Notes: generated by a model from the sequence alone, not told the origin. Shown: positions 31,663-45,225, counted from the stretch's first letter. The stretch is 64,000 bases of DNA from Heterostelium album PN500 (GCF_000004825.1 NW_008805071.1:620001-684000); one strand, 5' to 3'. Program-made: numbers and translations.

Positions 31663-32380
31663 ATCTTATTAAATATTTAAAAAAATAAAATAAAAAAAGA
31701 AAACTAAAATCATTCTACATTAAATGTTTTTGGTGAGGGAATAAGTCAAGAAAAAAATAGGAAAAATAATAATAGATATAAATATAAATATACAATGTGT
31801 TAGTTTGTATATTTATTGATCGATTCAACTTTTTAGCTTCAGGTTCATCATATTCTTAAATTAGCATAAGGTTCTGATACTTAGAATTTTTATGTAGAAT
31901 ACTATATATTCAAAGCTTTCTGTAAAGTCAGAATAAACTGCAGCACTTCAGGATAAAAAAATAGATATTTTGAAATATCTATAATTGATTGATTCTTTCT
32001 GAAAACAATATAAAAAACTATTAAACAATGGATCATTCATCGGCTTAAATTACCCATTAACAATGTCCACCAGTCTTGGATTCGTTTTAAAGATTCCGTA
32101 AAAAAAGAACACATCTTTCTGATAAAAATGGGGTGAAACCAATTAAAAGTGGGGTCGAATACTATGATTTTTTTTTTTGAGTTCAATGACAAAAAAATCT
32201 AGATATTGGAAATGGTGTAAAACACAAAACGTTTAAACATTTTCTGATTTAATGTTTGGTTACAATCAATTTGATTATAGTTTTTGTTTGTTGCCAGTAT
32301 TTCATATTTTCAATTATTTATCTATTTATGTATAATATCTATTTTCATCGTAATTCTTTCCACAAATAAATTAATCATTC
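31663..32380. promoter_or_regulatory. Divergent upstream region of zinc-ribbon and surface-protein genes
   Basis: This 718 bp lies between divergent starts. The sequence at 31820-32140 is more complex than most spacers here but has no open frame or recognised motif. Confidence 0.3.
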
Positions 32381-35300
32381 ATGATAAAGTTAAATTCTTC
32401 AATCATTTCGATAGTGGTGGCGATCTTACTTTGCTGCAATGTTGCTTTGACACATGGCAGAGCTGTTTTCCTAATTTTGGATTCATCGACCATATCGTCA
32501 CCATCGTTTTGTAATCTACCGATACTAATATCCTATGTAATGCTGTTTAATACATCGAGTGCAATCATCAGTAGCCAAATCACCAGTGACAATCCGAATG
32601 TCAGTTTTCATATTGAACCGAGAGCGTTTGACCCGGAAAGTTACACGCAAATCATATATATTTCGACGTTCACCAACGAATCGTACGTGGCCGTTCTCAA
32701 TGTGTCGAATAGCGATGTTCAACAAACAGTGCAGATCGGTTCACCTTGTTCCGATCTGAAAACACCAATCGGACTGAAATCGTCGACGATTGTTGGTTCT
32801 CCATATTCCGACACCTATCGAATGTACGTTCAAATAACGAATATGATTGCAAATGTAGGTGATGGAGTCTATACTTGTTCGGCGAACAGATTATTCCAGT
32901 GCAGAATGCGTCCTGTTCACGTGCTTACAAACAATCCGGTGTTTCAACTGGATTTAGCACCCTATCCTACTTCCGACATTGTAGCACCGGTGAGCATCGT
33001 AATCATCGGTGGCGGTAGTCAGTCAATAACCATACCGTTTTCACCGACAACCGCCGCTGCTCCATCAGTGCAAATCCCTTTCCCAGATAAAACCGTCCTC
33101 AGTATCAGAGATAAAGCAGCAACTATAGGTTCAACCGTATTGGTCCAGGGAGGAGATCAAATTCGAATTTTCATAAACTATGGTCCAAGAAGATACCTCT
33201 CCAGATTCGTTCCACTGCTAGGAACAGAGTCATCTATTTTCGGAATGTTGTCCATTCCCTACCCAAATTACAATTCCACATATTCTGTGTATTCTCAGAA
33301 CTCCAACAGACTTTACAAGACATTCAACTACGTTGTTAGCGACGCACCACCTTCACTTGGAAGTTTCGATATATTGTCAAAGAACGATCTTCCTCTATTT
33401 GCCAATTGGGCAACCTACTCATACACCTCCTATATTCCAAACTTGAAGTTTTCAAAGAAACCATTACCAGACTATCCTTTTGGATTCATTTCACAAACCA
33501 AATTTAGCTTCCAAATGCTATTCCCACCCTATAAATCATCAAACTCCATTCCCATTTCAGCTTTTCATGATTTGGCTTTTGAATCACAGGAAATCAATTT
33601 CGGTTCATGGCCAACACCAATGCCGACATCAGGTATGCCATTCATTAAAAGTTTAGGTTTTACGATGATCGATTCCTACACTGCCATTGTCAATTTGGAA
33701 ATCGAAAGTGTAGCCGGCTACTACAAGACAACCCTACAGAATGGAATAGTACTTAACAATACTGATTTGGTAGAGGGTGATTTCTATAATGGTCGATATG
33801 AATCACTCATAAGGATGCCAGTCATCACTGAAAATCCAATTGCAACCGAAACCTACACTGTATATGATATCACATTACAAGCTTCACATTATTTACAAGG
33901 AACTCCATACGCTGTAAACCAACCATTAGTTCTTCCTCTTCCATTTTGTAAGTAGTTTATTACTCAAATCATTTATTAAAAAATACTAATTAAATTGGAA
34001 TTTAAACATAGTTTCTATGAATCCATTTGATATTGATTCATTTGAATTTAGACCAAATAATATTGATGTTACGAATGGACCAGCAAACACTACATTATAT
34101 TTCTCATGTAAAGGTGTAAAGGATGGAAATCCAAAGATCCAAATTTTACAGAGAAACTACTATGCCAAGAGTGAAGCAGATTTGAATATCTTTGAAGGAC
34201 ATTATGATCCAGTTCAAAGTTTGTTTGTCATTCCAATAACATTAAGACAATCACTATTTTCTGGTCCAGTTGAATATCTACTTTGGAATTATCCAGCTTC
34301 ATTTACACCAAGCTCACTTGCTTCACTTCCAAATATCAATCAAAATGCCTATTTGAAAGTTATTTCAACATGTATGTTTTATATTATTAACAAGTAAATC
34401 AAAACCAATCAATTAATTATTTTGAATCTTAATCTTTAGATGCTGATTTAATGGGTCCAATTGTTAGTGATTTCAGAAGAACTTCAGGTCCAGCTGTAAT
34501 CACTGAGCAGGTACTTGTAAATTGGACATTCACAATCAACGATCAATCTGGTTTCAAGAATGGATTTTTCTATATTACATCCGATGAAAATCCCAATTAC
34601 CTTGTCAGATGGCCTCTCTTCTATGAATCTAGAATATCGGGTGACCAATTCCAATCTACACACAGGGTCTCACTGATGTTGAGCCGACAAAGCACAAAGT
34701 TCAAGGCAAAGATATCGTTGGAGCTATATGACTATCTTGGAAATTTGGCTACCTCATTACCATCGTGGACAAACGACGATATCTATATCAATCCTTTTGT
34801 ATCGTTACTCAATTCACCAACACAAATGAACGATTTGATCGTTCAATACGATAATCCAGAAGTTGCAAATGCAACACAAGCCGTCATCAGACAATTCTAC
34901 ATGCCAGCGATGAATGTTGATGTATCGGGAAATAGATTCGCCAATTTCTCATTTGAAATTCAATATTTCAATCCAATCATGACTGGCTATCCTCTAAAAG
35001 TTTACTTTACAACGATAGAAGGTGATTTCTATGTTTCGACACCTTCATATGTCCAAATGGGAAATAATCTTAATCGATATTTTGTGAATGAACAACTGCC
35101 ATATGGTTTCGGTGCGAATGGTGGTATTTTGATTTCGATCTACGGTGCCATCGATAGTATGCAAGTGATAACTGGATTCTCATCGAAAGCACTAAAGGAT
35201 ATGAGTTTACCATATTTCCTAACCACCACTTTCAATGTATCGACTGCCTCTCCAATTATTGAATCGACAAGTCCAATGACGACATCAGGTGGATTGCTAA

Positions 35301-36596
35301 CTATCTATGGTAGATTACTAGGTTCCCTCACTGACAACACTACTGCATTTGTGTCTCTAGGAGGAGTTCAAAATTCCACCGCCAAATTAGTGAGCTCATC
35401 GTCACGTGTCGTTATTATTGAAGTGGAACCAAACAGTGGCGCCTATTTAATCGTCCAATTGAAATATAAGAACAAACTATCGAATTCGTTTTATGTTTGG
35501 TTCAAAGGAATCGTTCCACCCGATATCGTTCCAACACCAACACCAACACCAACGACACCTTCAAACAAACCATGTTCAGATTGTTCCTCCACCAATGGAA
35601 GATGTGAAGATGGTGTTTGTATCTGTACTCCTCCTTATTCTGGTTATAATTGTAGATCACGTAAGTTTCAATATTGTTTGTATAATATATATTTCAACAA
35701 AATATATATTAATCATCTATTCTATTTATTTAGAAATTATCAATACCACTACAACACATGATCCTAGTAATCCAACTACAGTCACCACTGGATTCGACTT
35801 TACTGCTGGTGTGTCTGTGGTAGAACTAAGAGAGATTGATACCAATGGAGCTATTGTTGAGAGATACAATCTGACAAGTTGGATTCTTACCAATAGAACT
35901 GAGAGTAGTTATCAAGCATACCGATACTCTACAACGATAGATAGCAAACCTGTCAATGCCACCATTCAAACCGATGTCTATTACTACTCGGAGAGATCTC
36001 AGGTTAAGTTTGGCAGTAAGAATCTAACGATGGATCCATTCACCTTGAAGTATACAATCACAGTCGCCACCTATCCCTTTAAAGACAGGCTAAACTACCT
36101 GCAAGTTATCTTGTCTGCCAACATCAACCCAACCAACTCTGATAGTTGTTCGAGTCAAGAAGCAGATCCAAGTCAAGAGTTGACATGGATCAAGCTGAGA
36201 GTCAACGACAAGAGTTTGTACGGACGTTTCATCGATACCGCCATAATCGATGGTATAGAAACCAAAGTAAGAAACACACTTCTCAATGCTAATGCAACCG
36301 ATGGAGGTGCAGAATCGGCCGATCACACCAATGTATATTTCGTGGGAATCAACATACCTAATTTCCAAACTGTTGCAATGTTGGACCCAGATTTCTCAGT
36401 GCTACTCGACGATAACTCTGTCTGTAAAAGTACAGGATTAACAACACTCCAGAAAATCGGTATCATTATAGGATCTGTTCTAGGTTTTATTATTCTCGCC
36501 ACCATTTTAGTTTTTATTATCAAAAGAAAATATGGATACAAAATTAAAATGATGATGGAAGAAAGAAAAAATCAAAAGAGTGTAGAATTAGATTAA
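32381..36596 (+). CDS. Large cell-surface protein with IPT/TIG and EGF-like domains (ComC-like)
   Basis: Four exons (32381-33947, 34012-34371, 34440-35660, 35734-36596) give 1336 residues. There is a signal peptide at the start (MIKLNSSIISIVVAILLCC) and one transmembrane helix near the end (IGIIIGSVLGFIILATILVF) followed by a short basic tail, so it is a type I membrane protein. An IPT/TIG domain lies near residues 910-1000 (SPMTTSGGLLTIYGRLL), then a Thr/Pro linker and an EGF-like module with six Cys (CSDCSSTNGRCEDGVCIC, ending NC), then a conserved membrane-proximal domain (GFDFTAGVSVVELREID). The order matches the dictyostelid ComC/IPT-EGF family of putative adhesion or recognition proteins. 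Many NxS/T sites are present. The ligand is unknown. Confidence 0.85.
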
Positions 36597-36704
36597 CGAA
36601 AATATACATATATAATAAAGAACAAAAAAAAAAAAAAAAAAAAAAAAAAAGAGTTATTTTATATTGTTTATTATCGATTTACATTCATTCATTGATTGTT
36701 TGAT

Positions 36705-37397
36705 TCATTTCTTATGTTTGTTTCCAAGTTGTGATAAAAATATATTCCAAAATACACTGACTGTAGATACATATAAAACACGTAGTGAGGGTGGTACTAT
36801 TGAGAAACAGATGATCTGAGCCATCGGCCAAAGTGACCAATTGGCCTTGAGTGCCGATGGCAAGTCGGTTTTGATGGTTGTCAGTGATTGTGACGGAGTC
36901 TTTCCGTTGATCGAGTTCATAATGAAAATGAAAGCAGAGATCACTACCGGTGCGAATGCGATCTGATCGAACGCTATCTTTTTCGCAACGACCATTGCAC
37001 CCTCGCCAACTACCAATCGATCTAAAGTCTTGTACCAGAAATGCAAACAAGGTCCTGAAAACACCATACCGACCGATGTCATCGTAAGAGTTCTCTTTGT
37101 ATCCCATTTAAACTTCTTCTTGTGCTTGTCGTCATTGGTGTAGTGCTCGATCGATTGTGCTAAAACATCACCGGTACCCATGAGTACACCAGTAGTGATT
37201 GACTTTGCTATATAGAGATAAACAAAACAATTGCTCTAGTATCAATACAAATTGCTTTTCTTAGATCTCACTAACAATGATCGCTAACATTCTGATAAGA
37301 TCAGTTCTAGTTAGAACTTACTGATTAGAGGATGGCTATCCAAAGCTCTTAAATATGGATTCCATAACTTTCTATTTAAAAATGAAAATATTTTCAT
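36705..37397 (-). CDS. Mpv17/PMP22-family membrane protein
   Basis: Two exons (37397-37322 and 37207-36705) give 192 residues, the normal family length. The N-terminal exon supplies KLWNPYLRALDSHPLI, matching the family's W..YL..L..HP start, followed by TTGVLMGTGDVLAQ (family GDxxxQ). Further blocks are SGPCLHFWYKTLDRLV (family G...H.WY..L), LKANWSLWPMAQIICFSIVP and VSVFWNIFLSQ (family W..YLS). Members sit in mitochondrial or peroxisomal membranes and are proposed channels. The exon 1 model was chosen because the downstream Met alone would cut off the first helix. Confidence 0.88.
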
Positions 37398-37888
37398 TGT
37401 CAACTATATTAAAAAAACAAATAATTATATATTTGATCAAGAATTCGGTATAATTTCCTAAAATTGCGATGCATTTTTTAGCACCGATGATGACATAAAC
37501 TTTATGATCAAAAAATGAAGTCCTTTAAATTATAAAAAAAAAAATATAAAACATTCAAATGATTACTTTTAAATCTATATTTATTTAATTTTTTCATGTA
37601 TTGATATTCACTTCATTTGTTTATTTATTACATCTGTATATTCAAACTTTTAAAAATGTGTTAGGATACTTTAATGCCATTTCAAATCTATTTGGAAAGA
37701 TTCTCATTCAAACGAACATCTAACAATATTGATGATTCTTATTCAAAGATAATGATTAAATGGCATTCGACTTGTTAACAATTAATTATGATAATTCACA
37801 TATTAAATAAATAAATAAATTTATTGATATTACAAGTTGAGTTGTTGTTAAGACACTAAAAAACAAAAAATGTTTTTTTTTTTGTTTC
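37398..37888. other. Intergenic spacer
   Basis: This 491 bp spacer carries the Mpv17-gene promoter and the 3' end of the CAP-domain gene. A weak 10-bp inverted pair (AATGCCATTT near 37674 and AAATGGCATT near 37759) is the only structure noticed. Confidence 0.3.
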
Positions 37889-39002
37889 TTAGAGAGTTAT
37901 GAATATTGATACAATAGTGATAAATAAGATGGTGAGAATTGGAGATGATTGAAGTGTTGTTCCAAAATTGATGTTGTTGGTCGATGGTGGAACCTCTGTG
38001 CTAACCCATGCTGCGCAAGTGCTGGTTGGTGATGTGATTACTTGCAAACTTCCAGTGGATGGATATCTGAATGTTCCTGCTTCGGTTTTGAACTCAAAGA
38101 TGTATCCCATACACTCGGTGACATTGGCATTACGGACGGTAAAGAGTTGTCCAGTCTCAGAGTACTCCTCTGACATCTCATAGGCATAGCCATTGGAGAG
38201 TCTCAACAATTTCTGATTGGGTGTGGTACCGTTGACACTATCGAAAAAGTCTGCCAAAAAGATGATTTCGTTGTTGATGATGGTGTGTGATCCTCCGTGC
38301 ACTGGATAGCCAGCCGATGGCAACCCGATTGTGCAACTCGAAAAGTCCTGTGTCCAATAGTAGTTGTAGCTGCCCTTGGCGACGCCTGGCATCAAACCGA
38401 TACCGACACCAACGTAGTTTTCACTCATCATGTTGCTACGATGACCGTCGTTGGTACCGTCGGGATAGCATGGTGTGTCACCCTTCTCACAGATCAACAA
38501 GGTGTTGGCAGAGATACCACTCGACATTCCAGCAGCGATATTCTCACCGAGGTAAGAATTACACTTTGGATTGATAAACTTCTTGACTCTGGTACCAAAC
38601 GATGCACCACCGGTGCAGTCGTCATGGCTAAAGCAATTGTTGGTACCCATATCATTGGAGTGATAGATCGACGATGACAAAAGAGTATAGTCCCAGTAGA
38701 GAGGTGACTGCGATGGATATTTACTTCCCAAAACATTTGGTCCAATATCTTTACCCTTATATGGTTCGAAAAAACTTCTAACATATCCTCTTGGATCTAG
38801 ATATAATTTAAATTAGTACAAATAATTAATAGTTCAAAGAAAAGATCTAAAACTTACAAATTCTTAATGCATTTAATAAAGCATGTGATTCTCTCTCACC
38901 CCAATTTGGATGTCCAGGTGAATTAGCAGACTCCTCACCGTATCCATTTACAATTGACAAACAATATAAGATTGTCAAACAAATTACAAATAAATATTTC
39001 AT
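37889..39002 (-). CDS. Secreted CAP/SCP-domain protein, probably GPI-anchored
   Basis: Two exons (39002-38858 and 38796-37889) give 350 residues. The first exon encodes a signal peptide (MKYLFVICLTILYCLSIVNG). The CAP (CRISP/antigen 5/PR-1) fold is shown by NWGERESHALLNALR, YWDYTLLSSSIYHSNDM, GENIAAGM, GHRSNMMSENYVGVGIG and YYWTQDFSSC, including the two His of the CAP pocket. A C-terminal extension of about 130 residues ends in a hydrophobic tail (SSPILTILFITIVSIFITL) after Ser/Thr/Asn, as in GPI-anchored proteins. CAP proteins act outside the cell, often binding lipids or sterols; the role here is unknown. The upstream region is unusually long (2.9 kb, shared with the kinase gene). Confidence 0.85.
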
Positions 39003-41871
39003 TATTATTATTTACAATTTACAAATTATTTATATATAGATTATTATTATTTTACACTCTGTGTCGTTGGTCCTACAGTATTTATATAAAAAAATTAAAG
39101 GTGTTTTACTGGTTGGTAAATTTGATCAAATTGGACCATGATCAAAAAATCTGTAAATTCTATGGGATGTCGACATTTTTATTAAATAAATTGGGTTTTG
39201 ATCAAACTGTTTGGTATTAAAAATAAAACCCACCAATAATTTGGACTAAAAAAACCTCCAACTTTTTATAAAAAAACCACGGATCAACAATTTGTGATAT
39301 TATTTTGAATTGTAATGTGGGTCAATTTTTTTAATCAGATTTTTAGAGACAATCATCAAATTTATTAAAATTTTAAAACTACTTATTTATCCCAGCATAC
39401 ATCAGACATCAAAACTAAATAATAATCCGATAAATATAAAATGATATTTTAAGATCATATAAATTTTATTTATAAAAATTTAAAAATAAATATTTATTTT
39501 GGTGGGTAATAATATTAAAATTTATTTAGTTTGATCCCAACAATTATTTAAATTGGAAAAAAAAAAAATATTTATTGTAAATAAATAAAAAAATAGCTAA
39601 TACATAATAAAAATTCAGAAAAAAGAAAATCCCTTCAGTTATCTCTTAATTAATTTATCGACTAATCCAGATTTTATATACTACTCCTATTGAATCTCTA
39701 GTAATTAAATGAAGTTTGATCAAACTTCTTTTCCCCAATGCTCAATCCAATTTTATTAATGTCTTTTTTGGGCAAAATGAGATCTCATTTTATCTCGATT
39801 TGTCTTGGATCTATCTCCATTGGTATTCTAATCAACAAACTTACTACTTATACAATTAGAAAGAAAGAAAAAACAAATTATTAGTAGTTTTAAAAAACTA
39901 AGATATTTTCTATTTTTTGTTATCTGACACAACAGCGAATTAATATGCTTAGTTACAGTTGGTCGTAGATCAAACCATCACTTTGTTTCATTTTTTGTTT
40001 ATATCACTGTAAACCAAAATTTGTTGTTTTAATACAACAACATCAACAACATTTATGAGCACAATGAAATCACCACCACTAATATAACATCTTTAGTTGT
40101 CGTTGGAAAAAAATAAAAATAAAAATAAAAATATCACATACACCATTTTAGTTAATTAACTTAATAACACAAGAAAGTGGAATCACCATACCAACTATCA
40201 ACAAAAATATAACAACAAACAATAGAAATAAAATTAATAATAACAATAGTAATAAAAATAGTAATAATAATCATCGGTCATAATTATAACACCACTATTT
40301 AATATAAATAGATCAATTTTAAACTAATTCTGATACAGTTAACTATTATTGTTGATTTATTGCTCATTCGGTTAACTTAAATTATTATGATGATGATGAT
40401 GATGTTGTATATTTTATTCATAAAATATCTTTGTTATTTATGTTATGTGTGGTGCAAATGAAAATTCATACATTTATTTTTTTTTGCTCATTATTTTATT
40501 ATGTTGGTTTGTTTGTTTGTTTGTTTGTGAGATACATTGGATTGAGGCAAAGCCAAAGGCAGATGAAATTCCCTCTTTACCTATTCAATAATCACACACT
40601 CTAACCAACGCTCACACCACTCATAAAACCACACTTTGATGAAACAAAATGTATGTATGGTTTAGGAGTGTTTGATTAAGCTTTGCTTAACAAAGTAAAG
40701 TGATAGTAATATTAATAGTAGTAGCAAAAATTTTCGTCATTCCACAATTTGATTTACCACCAACAAACAAAGACAACAACTGTAATAATAACAATACAGA
40801 ACTTCCCCACACCTTTGAGGAAAAAACAACACTTTCCCCCTTATGAATGAAATCAAAAAAAAAAAAAAAATCAAAAAAAAAAAAACATAAAAAAAACAAT
40901 TAAAAAAATAAATAATTCTTTTTTGAGAATCACAAAAAAAATAATTTAAAACAAGAAGTGTTTAGTTTCATCATATTATATATAAGTACTTGATATTTAT
41001 TTTATTTTATTTATTTATTTTATTTATAAATTTTACATAGCTACAACTTGCTACTTTGATACTTAATAAAATAATACAACACCACACTTACTTTGATAAT
41101 ATAAAAAAAAAGCAAAAGTAAAAGATAAAATTTTTGTGTGTTTTGTTTTTGTTTTTTTTTTGTTTTGTTTTTTTTTATGTTTTTTTTTTTTTTTAATACT
41201 GGAAAATATGATTAATGTTATCAACTAGCTTTTTTCTTAAATAATAACAACAAATATAGATTATTTTTTATTTAGCTAGTAAAGTATAGTTTATTTAGAC
41301 AACATTGCATTAAGATATGTTCACCTCTAAATAAATGATTACTTATTAATTAAAATAATAATAATAGAATTGTAGAAAATCAAAATCAAAAAAAACAAAA
41401 TATCAATTAAAGTAGTAATACAATTGACAGCAAGCAAACACAGCACAACATCACATTAGTTTAGTAGTAATCATAATCATAATCAATCAATCAATCAATC
41501 ACAAACAATAACAACAACAACAACTAAAAACAAAAAAAAACAAATAATTTTATATTTTGTATTATAATTTTTTATATTTATATTTTTCTTTTTTATATTC
41601 TTTTTTTTATAGAATTTTTTTATAGTATATATAGTATAGTATATTTAGTGTGTAGTTTGAGTAGTAGTAGAAGTAGAAGTAGTAATAAATAAATAGTAAT
41701 AATAATAACATCAATAATATTAATATCATCATAATCAATCATTATTATTTTTTTTTTTTTGAATAAAATTAAAAAAATAATTTTGTTTTGTTTTGTTTTT
41801 ATTTTTGAAACAATAAATAATAATAATATATAAATATATAATAAATAATAAATAGTAGTATTTTTTAGGGA
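39003..41871. promoter_or_regulatory. 2.9-kb divergent non-coding region
   Basis: This is the longest gene-free stretch of the window, between the divergent CAP-domain and ankyrin-SAM-kinase genes. TGATCA cores recur near the CAP side (about 39121, 39137, 39197, and 39711-39728), and the right half is AAT/CAA-rich simple sequence with A and T runs. A 70-residue Phe-rich ORF at 40687-40899 is just a T-run translation. The length suggests large regulatory regions for developmentally controlled genes, which is inference. Confidence 0.4.
39711..39728. repeat. 18-bp palindrome with inverted TTGA
   Basis: GAAGTTTGATCAAACTTC is a perfect palindrome about 710 bp upstream of the CAP-domain gene. It holds two TTGA sequences in inverted orientation, the core bound by Dictyostelium STATa in prestalk promoters as I recall. 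Binding here is untested. Confidence 0.5.
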
Positions 41872-44511
41872 ATGACATCTTCTGTAGAGAAGAAGTCTTG
41901 GATGAACGAAATAATAACAAGAAGATCGTCAACTTCTCTACCAACAACACCTTCATTCATGAACAAACCAGTCAATAAATTACATCAGGCGATCGCCCTG
42001 AAAGACCTTGCCAAGGTCAAACAGAGGCTATCACAGGCTAGAAAGGCAAAGTTAGAGTTGGCCGGTTTCGACAACATGGACCAAACACCATTGTGTGCCG
42101 CTCTCAGACAAGGTTCTTTTGACATAGTAAAAGATATACTTTATTTCTATCAAACAAATAAGTGAGTTATCATCATCATTATAATCATAGTCATTCATCA
42201 TCAATACATGTCATATGTGTATATTTGATCTATCTGAACAATCTATTCATTATACTAACCACTAAATAAATTTAAAAAAATGATCAATTATTCATTCATT
42301 TAAAAATAAATATAGGATGGATATTAATCAACAAGATAAAAATGGATATACACCATTGCATGTAGCAGCAAGTTACTGTGATGATCAGATTTTAATGTTA
42401 CTGTTGCATTTCGAAGGCATCAATGTAAATCTAACAAACGACGATAGGAATTCACCATTGCACTACTTTTGCCAAAAGTTCAAGTCGCCGAACTGTCAAG
42501 AACCTTTCCAACTTTTTATAAAGAAAGGTGTCAATGTAAATCTTCAAAACAAGAATGGTGAAACTCCACTTCACAAATCAATTTTCAATAATTCCGTTCG
42601 TTTATTAATGGTAAACTTTTTATTAGAGGTAAATATTAAACTGTACATCAACAGCAATTATTATTATTATTATTATCATTATTATCTATTTATTAATAAC
42701 TAATTATCAATAATAACATAATAATTATTTTTAGGCTGGCGCAGAAGTTAATGTACTTAATTCAAGAGGTGAGAGTCCTCTTCATTTTGCAGTAAGACTT
42801 GGTCGTGAGGATTTGGTGTCAGTATTGGTAAAAGCAGGTGCAGATATCACAGTGAAAGGAAATGAAAAGAAAACATGTTATGAACTATCTCTTCAAGGTG
42901 GAAATGTAAAAGTAATCAATTTTTTAAAGAATGTTCAAGGTAAGCAAAAAGAAAGAGAACATGTTTGTTGTTTTGTTTTTTAGCTATTTATTTATTAACA
43001 ATGGTTTGGTTTTGTTTTTTTCATTTCTTTATTATTTCTTTTTTTTTTTTTTTATAGATGTTTATAATTGGTTAAGATCAATAGAATTAGAACAATATTG
43101 GTTAAACTTTGTGAAGGAAGAGATCTTTATGGATTTGTTACCGGATGTCGATGAGAAGACGCTCGACTCGCTAAAGATTACGTTCAGTGGACATCGTTTG
43201 AAGATTATAAAGAATTGTAGATTATTAAAGGATCAAGTGCCGACCACAGAGACGAGCGGTATCAACAGCATGAGTAGTAACGACCACACTGGTGCCAAGA
43301 AGTTTTCAATGGAGTCGTTGAAGTCGAATACACCAAACTCGGTGAGCAGTATGGAGTCGTCGAGCTCGATCTCCTCGGACGAGCTCAAAGAGACGTTGTC
43401 GAGCTTGGCCGACATCAGTAGCAACACAAACTATGTCATTCACCACTCGGAGCTGGAGTACACTCTCAAGCTGGGCTCGGGTTCCAGCGGAAAGGTCTAC
43501 AAGGGAATCTACAAGGGCAAGGAGGTCGCCGTCAAAGTGCTCAAGGCGATCACCACACAGTCGCAACTCGAGGAGTTCAAGAAGGAGTTTCAGATTATGG
43601 CATCGATTCGCTCGCCCTACATGGTCACCTTCTATGGCGCCAGCTTGGAGCCGAAGCTGTGCATGGTCATGGAGTACTGCAGTCGCGACTCGCTCTACCA
43701 CGTGATGAACACCAAGAAATACGATATCGGATGGGACCGTTTCTTCCAGTTCACCATGCAGATGACACTCGGCGTGCAGTGTCTCCACAACTGGTCGCCG
43801 CAGATCGTGCATCGTGACTTCAAGTCGCTGAATCTCCTCGTCAACGAAGACTGGGAGTGCAAGGTCAGTGACTTTGGTTTATCGCGTTTCAACACTGCCG
43901 ACAATTTAGAGACACTCTCCAAGATTCGTGGAACATTCGCGTACTGCTCGCCCGAGGTTGCCAACGGCACCGGCTCGCCCTATACAACGAAATCCGACAT
44001 CTACAGTATAGGCATTGTGTTTTGGGAGCTGTTGATTCGCGTCATCAACGGCGAGTACTCGCGTCCCTACACAGAGTATCCTCACATCAAGATGGACTTT
44101 CAAATCATGTTGAACTCCAAGGAGGGTCTCCGTCCGACACTGCCAGCGAGCTGTCCGGCCGGTCTCGTCCAACTATATAAACAATGTGTACATCAAGAGC
44201 CATCGCAGAGACCGTCGTGCGAGGAAATCATCAAAGCACTCAACCAACTCCGCCACGAGTATATCACATCGAAATCCGAGTGGGATTCCATTCTAAAGAA
44301 ATCTGTCAGCATCAGCAGCAGCAACAACAACATCAACAACAACTCATATAATAGTAATAGTAACAGCCTTTTAAGTATAACAAACAACCAACCAAACACA
44401 AGCACATCGACAACTTCCACTTCAATGCCAACATCACCAAGCTCACTAAATTCAGGTTCATCTCTTTCATCCATTTCCTCCATCAAAAGTCCAAACAACA
44501 ATGGAAAATAA
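41872..44511 (+). CDS. TKL-family protein kinase with ankyrin repeats and SAM domain
   Basis: Four exons (41872-42161, 42316-42628, 42735-42939, 43058-44511) give 753 residues. Residues 40-265 hold ankyrin repeats (NGYTPLHVAASYCDDQILML, NGETPLHKSIF, RGESPLHFAVRLGREDLV). A SAM domain follows (VYNWLRSIELEQYWLNFVKE, about 271-330), then a Ser-rich linker and a kinase domain at about 400-670. The kinase is intact: GSGSSGKVYKG, VAVKVL, HRDFKSLNLLV, SDFGLSR, SPEVANG. It belongs to the tyrosine-kinase-like group, Ser/Thr-active in most amoebal members. A Ser/Asn-rich tail ends the protein. Ankyrin and SAM modules imply recruitment or oligomerisation control. Exon 4 is G/C-rich in its kinase part. 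A second TKL kinase gene follows 714 bp downstream. Confidence 0.92.
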
Positions 44512-45225
44512 TAAAATACAAAATCAATCACATTACACATAATATTAAATTAAAAAAAAAAAAAAAAAAACAAAACAAACTGATTTGCATTAAACATGTT
44601 GTTGCAATGTCGTCCTTTGTTTTGTTGTATTTTTTATTTATTACTGTTATTATTATTATTAATAAGTTTATCTTTTCAAGAGTTAACATTCTTAAACTTC
44701 CAATTGGACAAGACAATCGATCGTAAAGAATCAGAGTTTGTTGTTTAGATCTAAAATCATTACTTTCTGAGCGATAATAAATGAGAAGAGTACATTATGT
44801 TTTCGTGTATGTATTTGTTTATACTTAAGTTTGACTCAACTCCATTAAGTGTGGTACCGTGTTCGTTGATATCTTCTGAGGCAGGAGATTATAATTTAAG
44901 CTATTAAATTGATTTTAAGTAACTGTTCTAATATAATGATTTGAATTAAGTAATTAATCTGTGTTGATTTACCTTTAAGTCATTCATATCTACGAAAACA
45001 AAGAGTACTTGGTTGTTCTAAAAAAAAAAAAAGGAGGGAATTAATCAAAGAATAACAACTTAAAGCATTATTATGATAATGATTATATATAAAAAAATAA
45101 TATTCTGCAAAAAAAAAAACCCCAACTAATCAATCATTCGATTGATTCTAACGTTTTTTTTTTTTTTTCATTTTGATTTCATTACTTTGAAAAACACATT
45201 AATGAAATAATTTATATCTTTATAA
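44512..45225. other. Spacer between the two kinase genes
   Basis: This 714 bp includes the kinase 3' flank (A run near 44551) and the LRR-kinase promoter. The region 44700-45020 is moderately complex, but I found no tRNA, snoRNA boxes or open frame. Confidence 0.3.

Noticed and set aside
40687-40899. 70-residue Phe-rich ORF
   Set aside because: It is a translation of T runs on the minus strand; no gene structure.
43306-43812. 168-residue minus-strand ORF inside the ankyrin-SAM kinase
   Set aside because: It lies wholly antisense to the kinase domain, which has every catalytic motif; the ORF comes from G/C-rich codons on the other strand.
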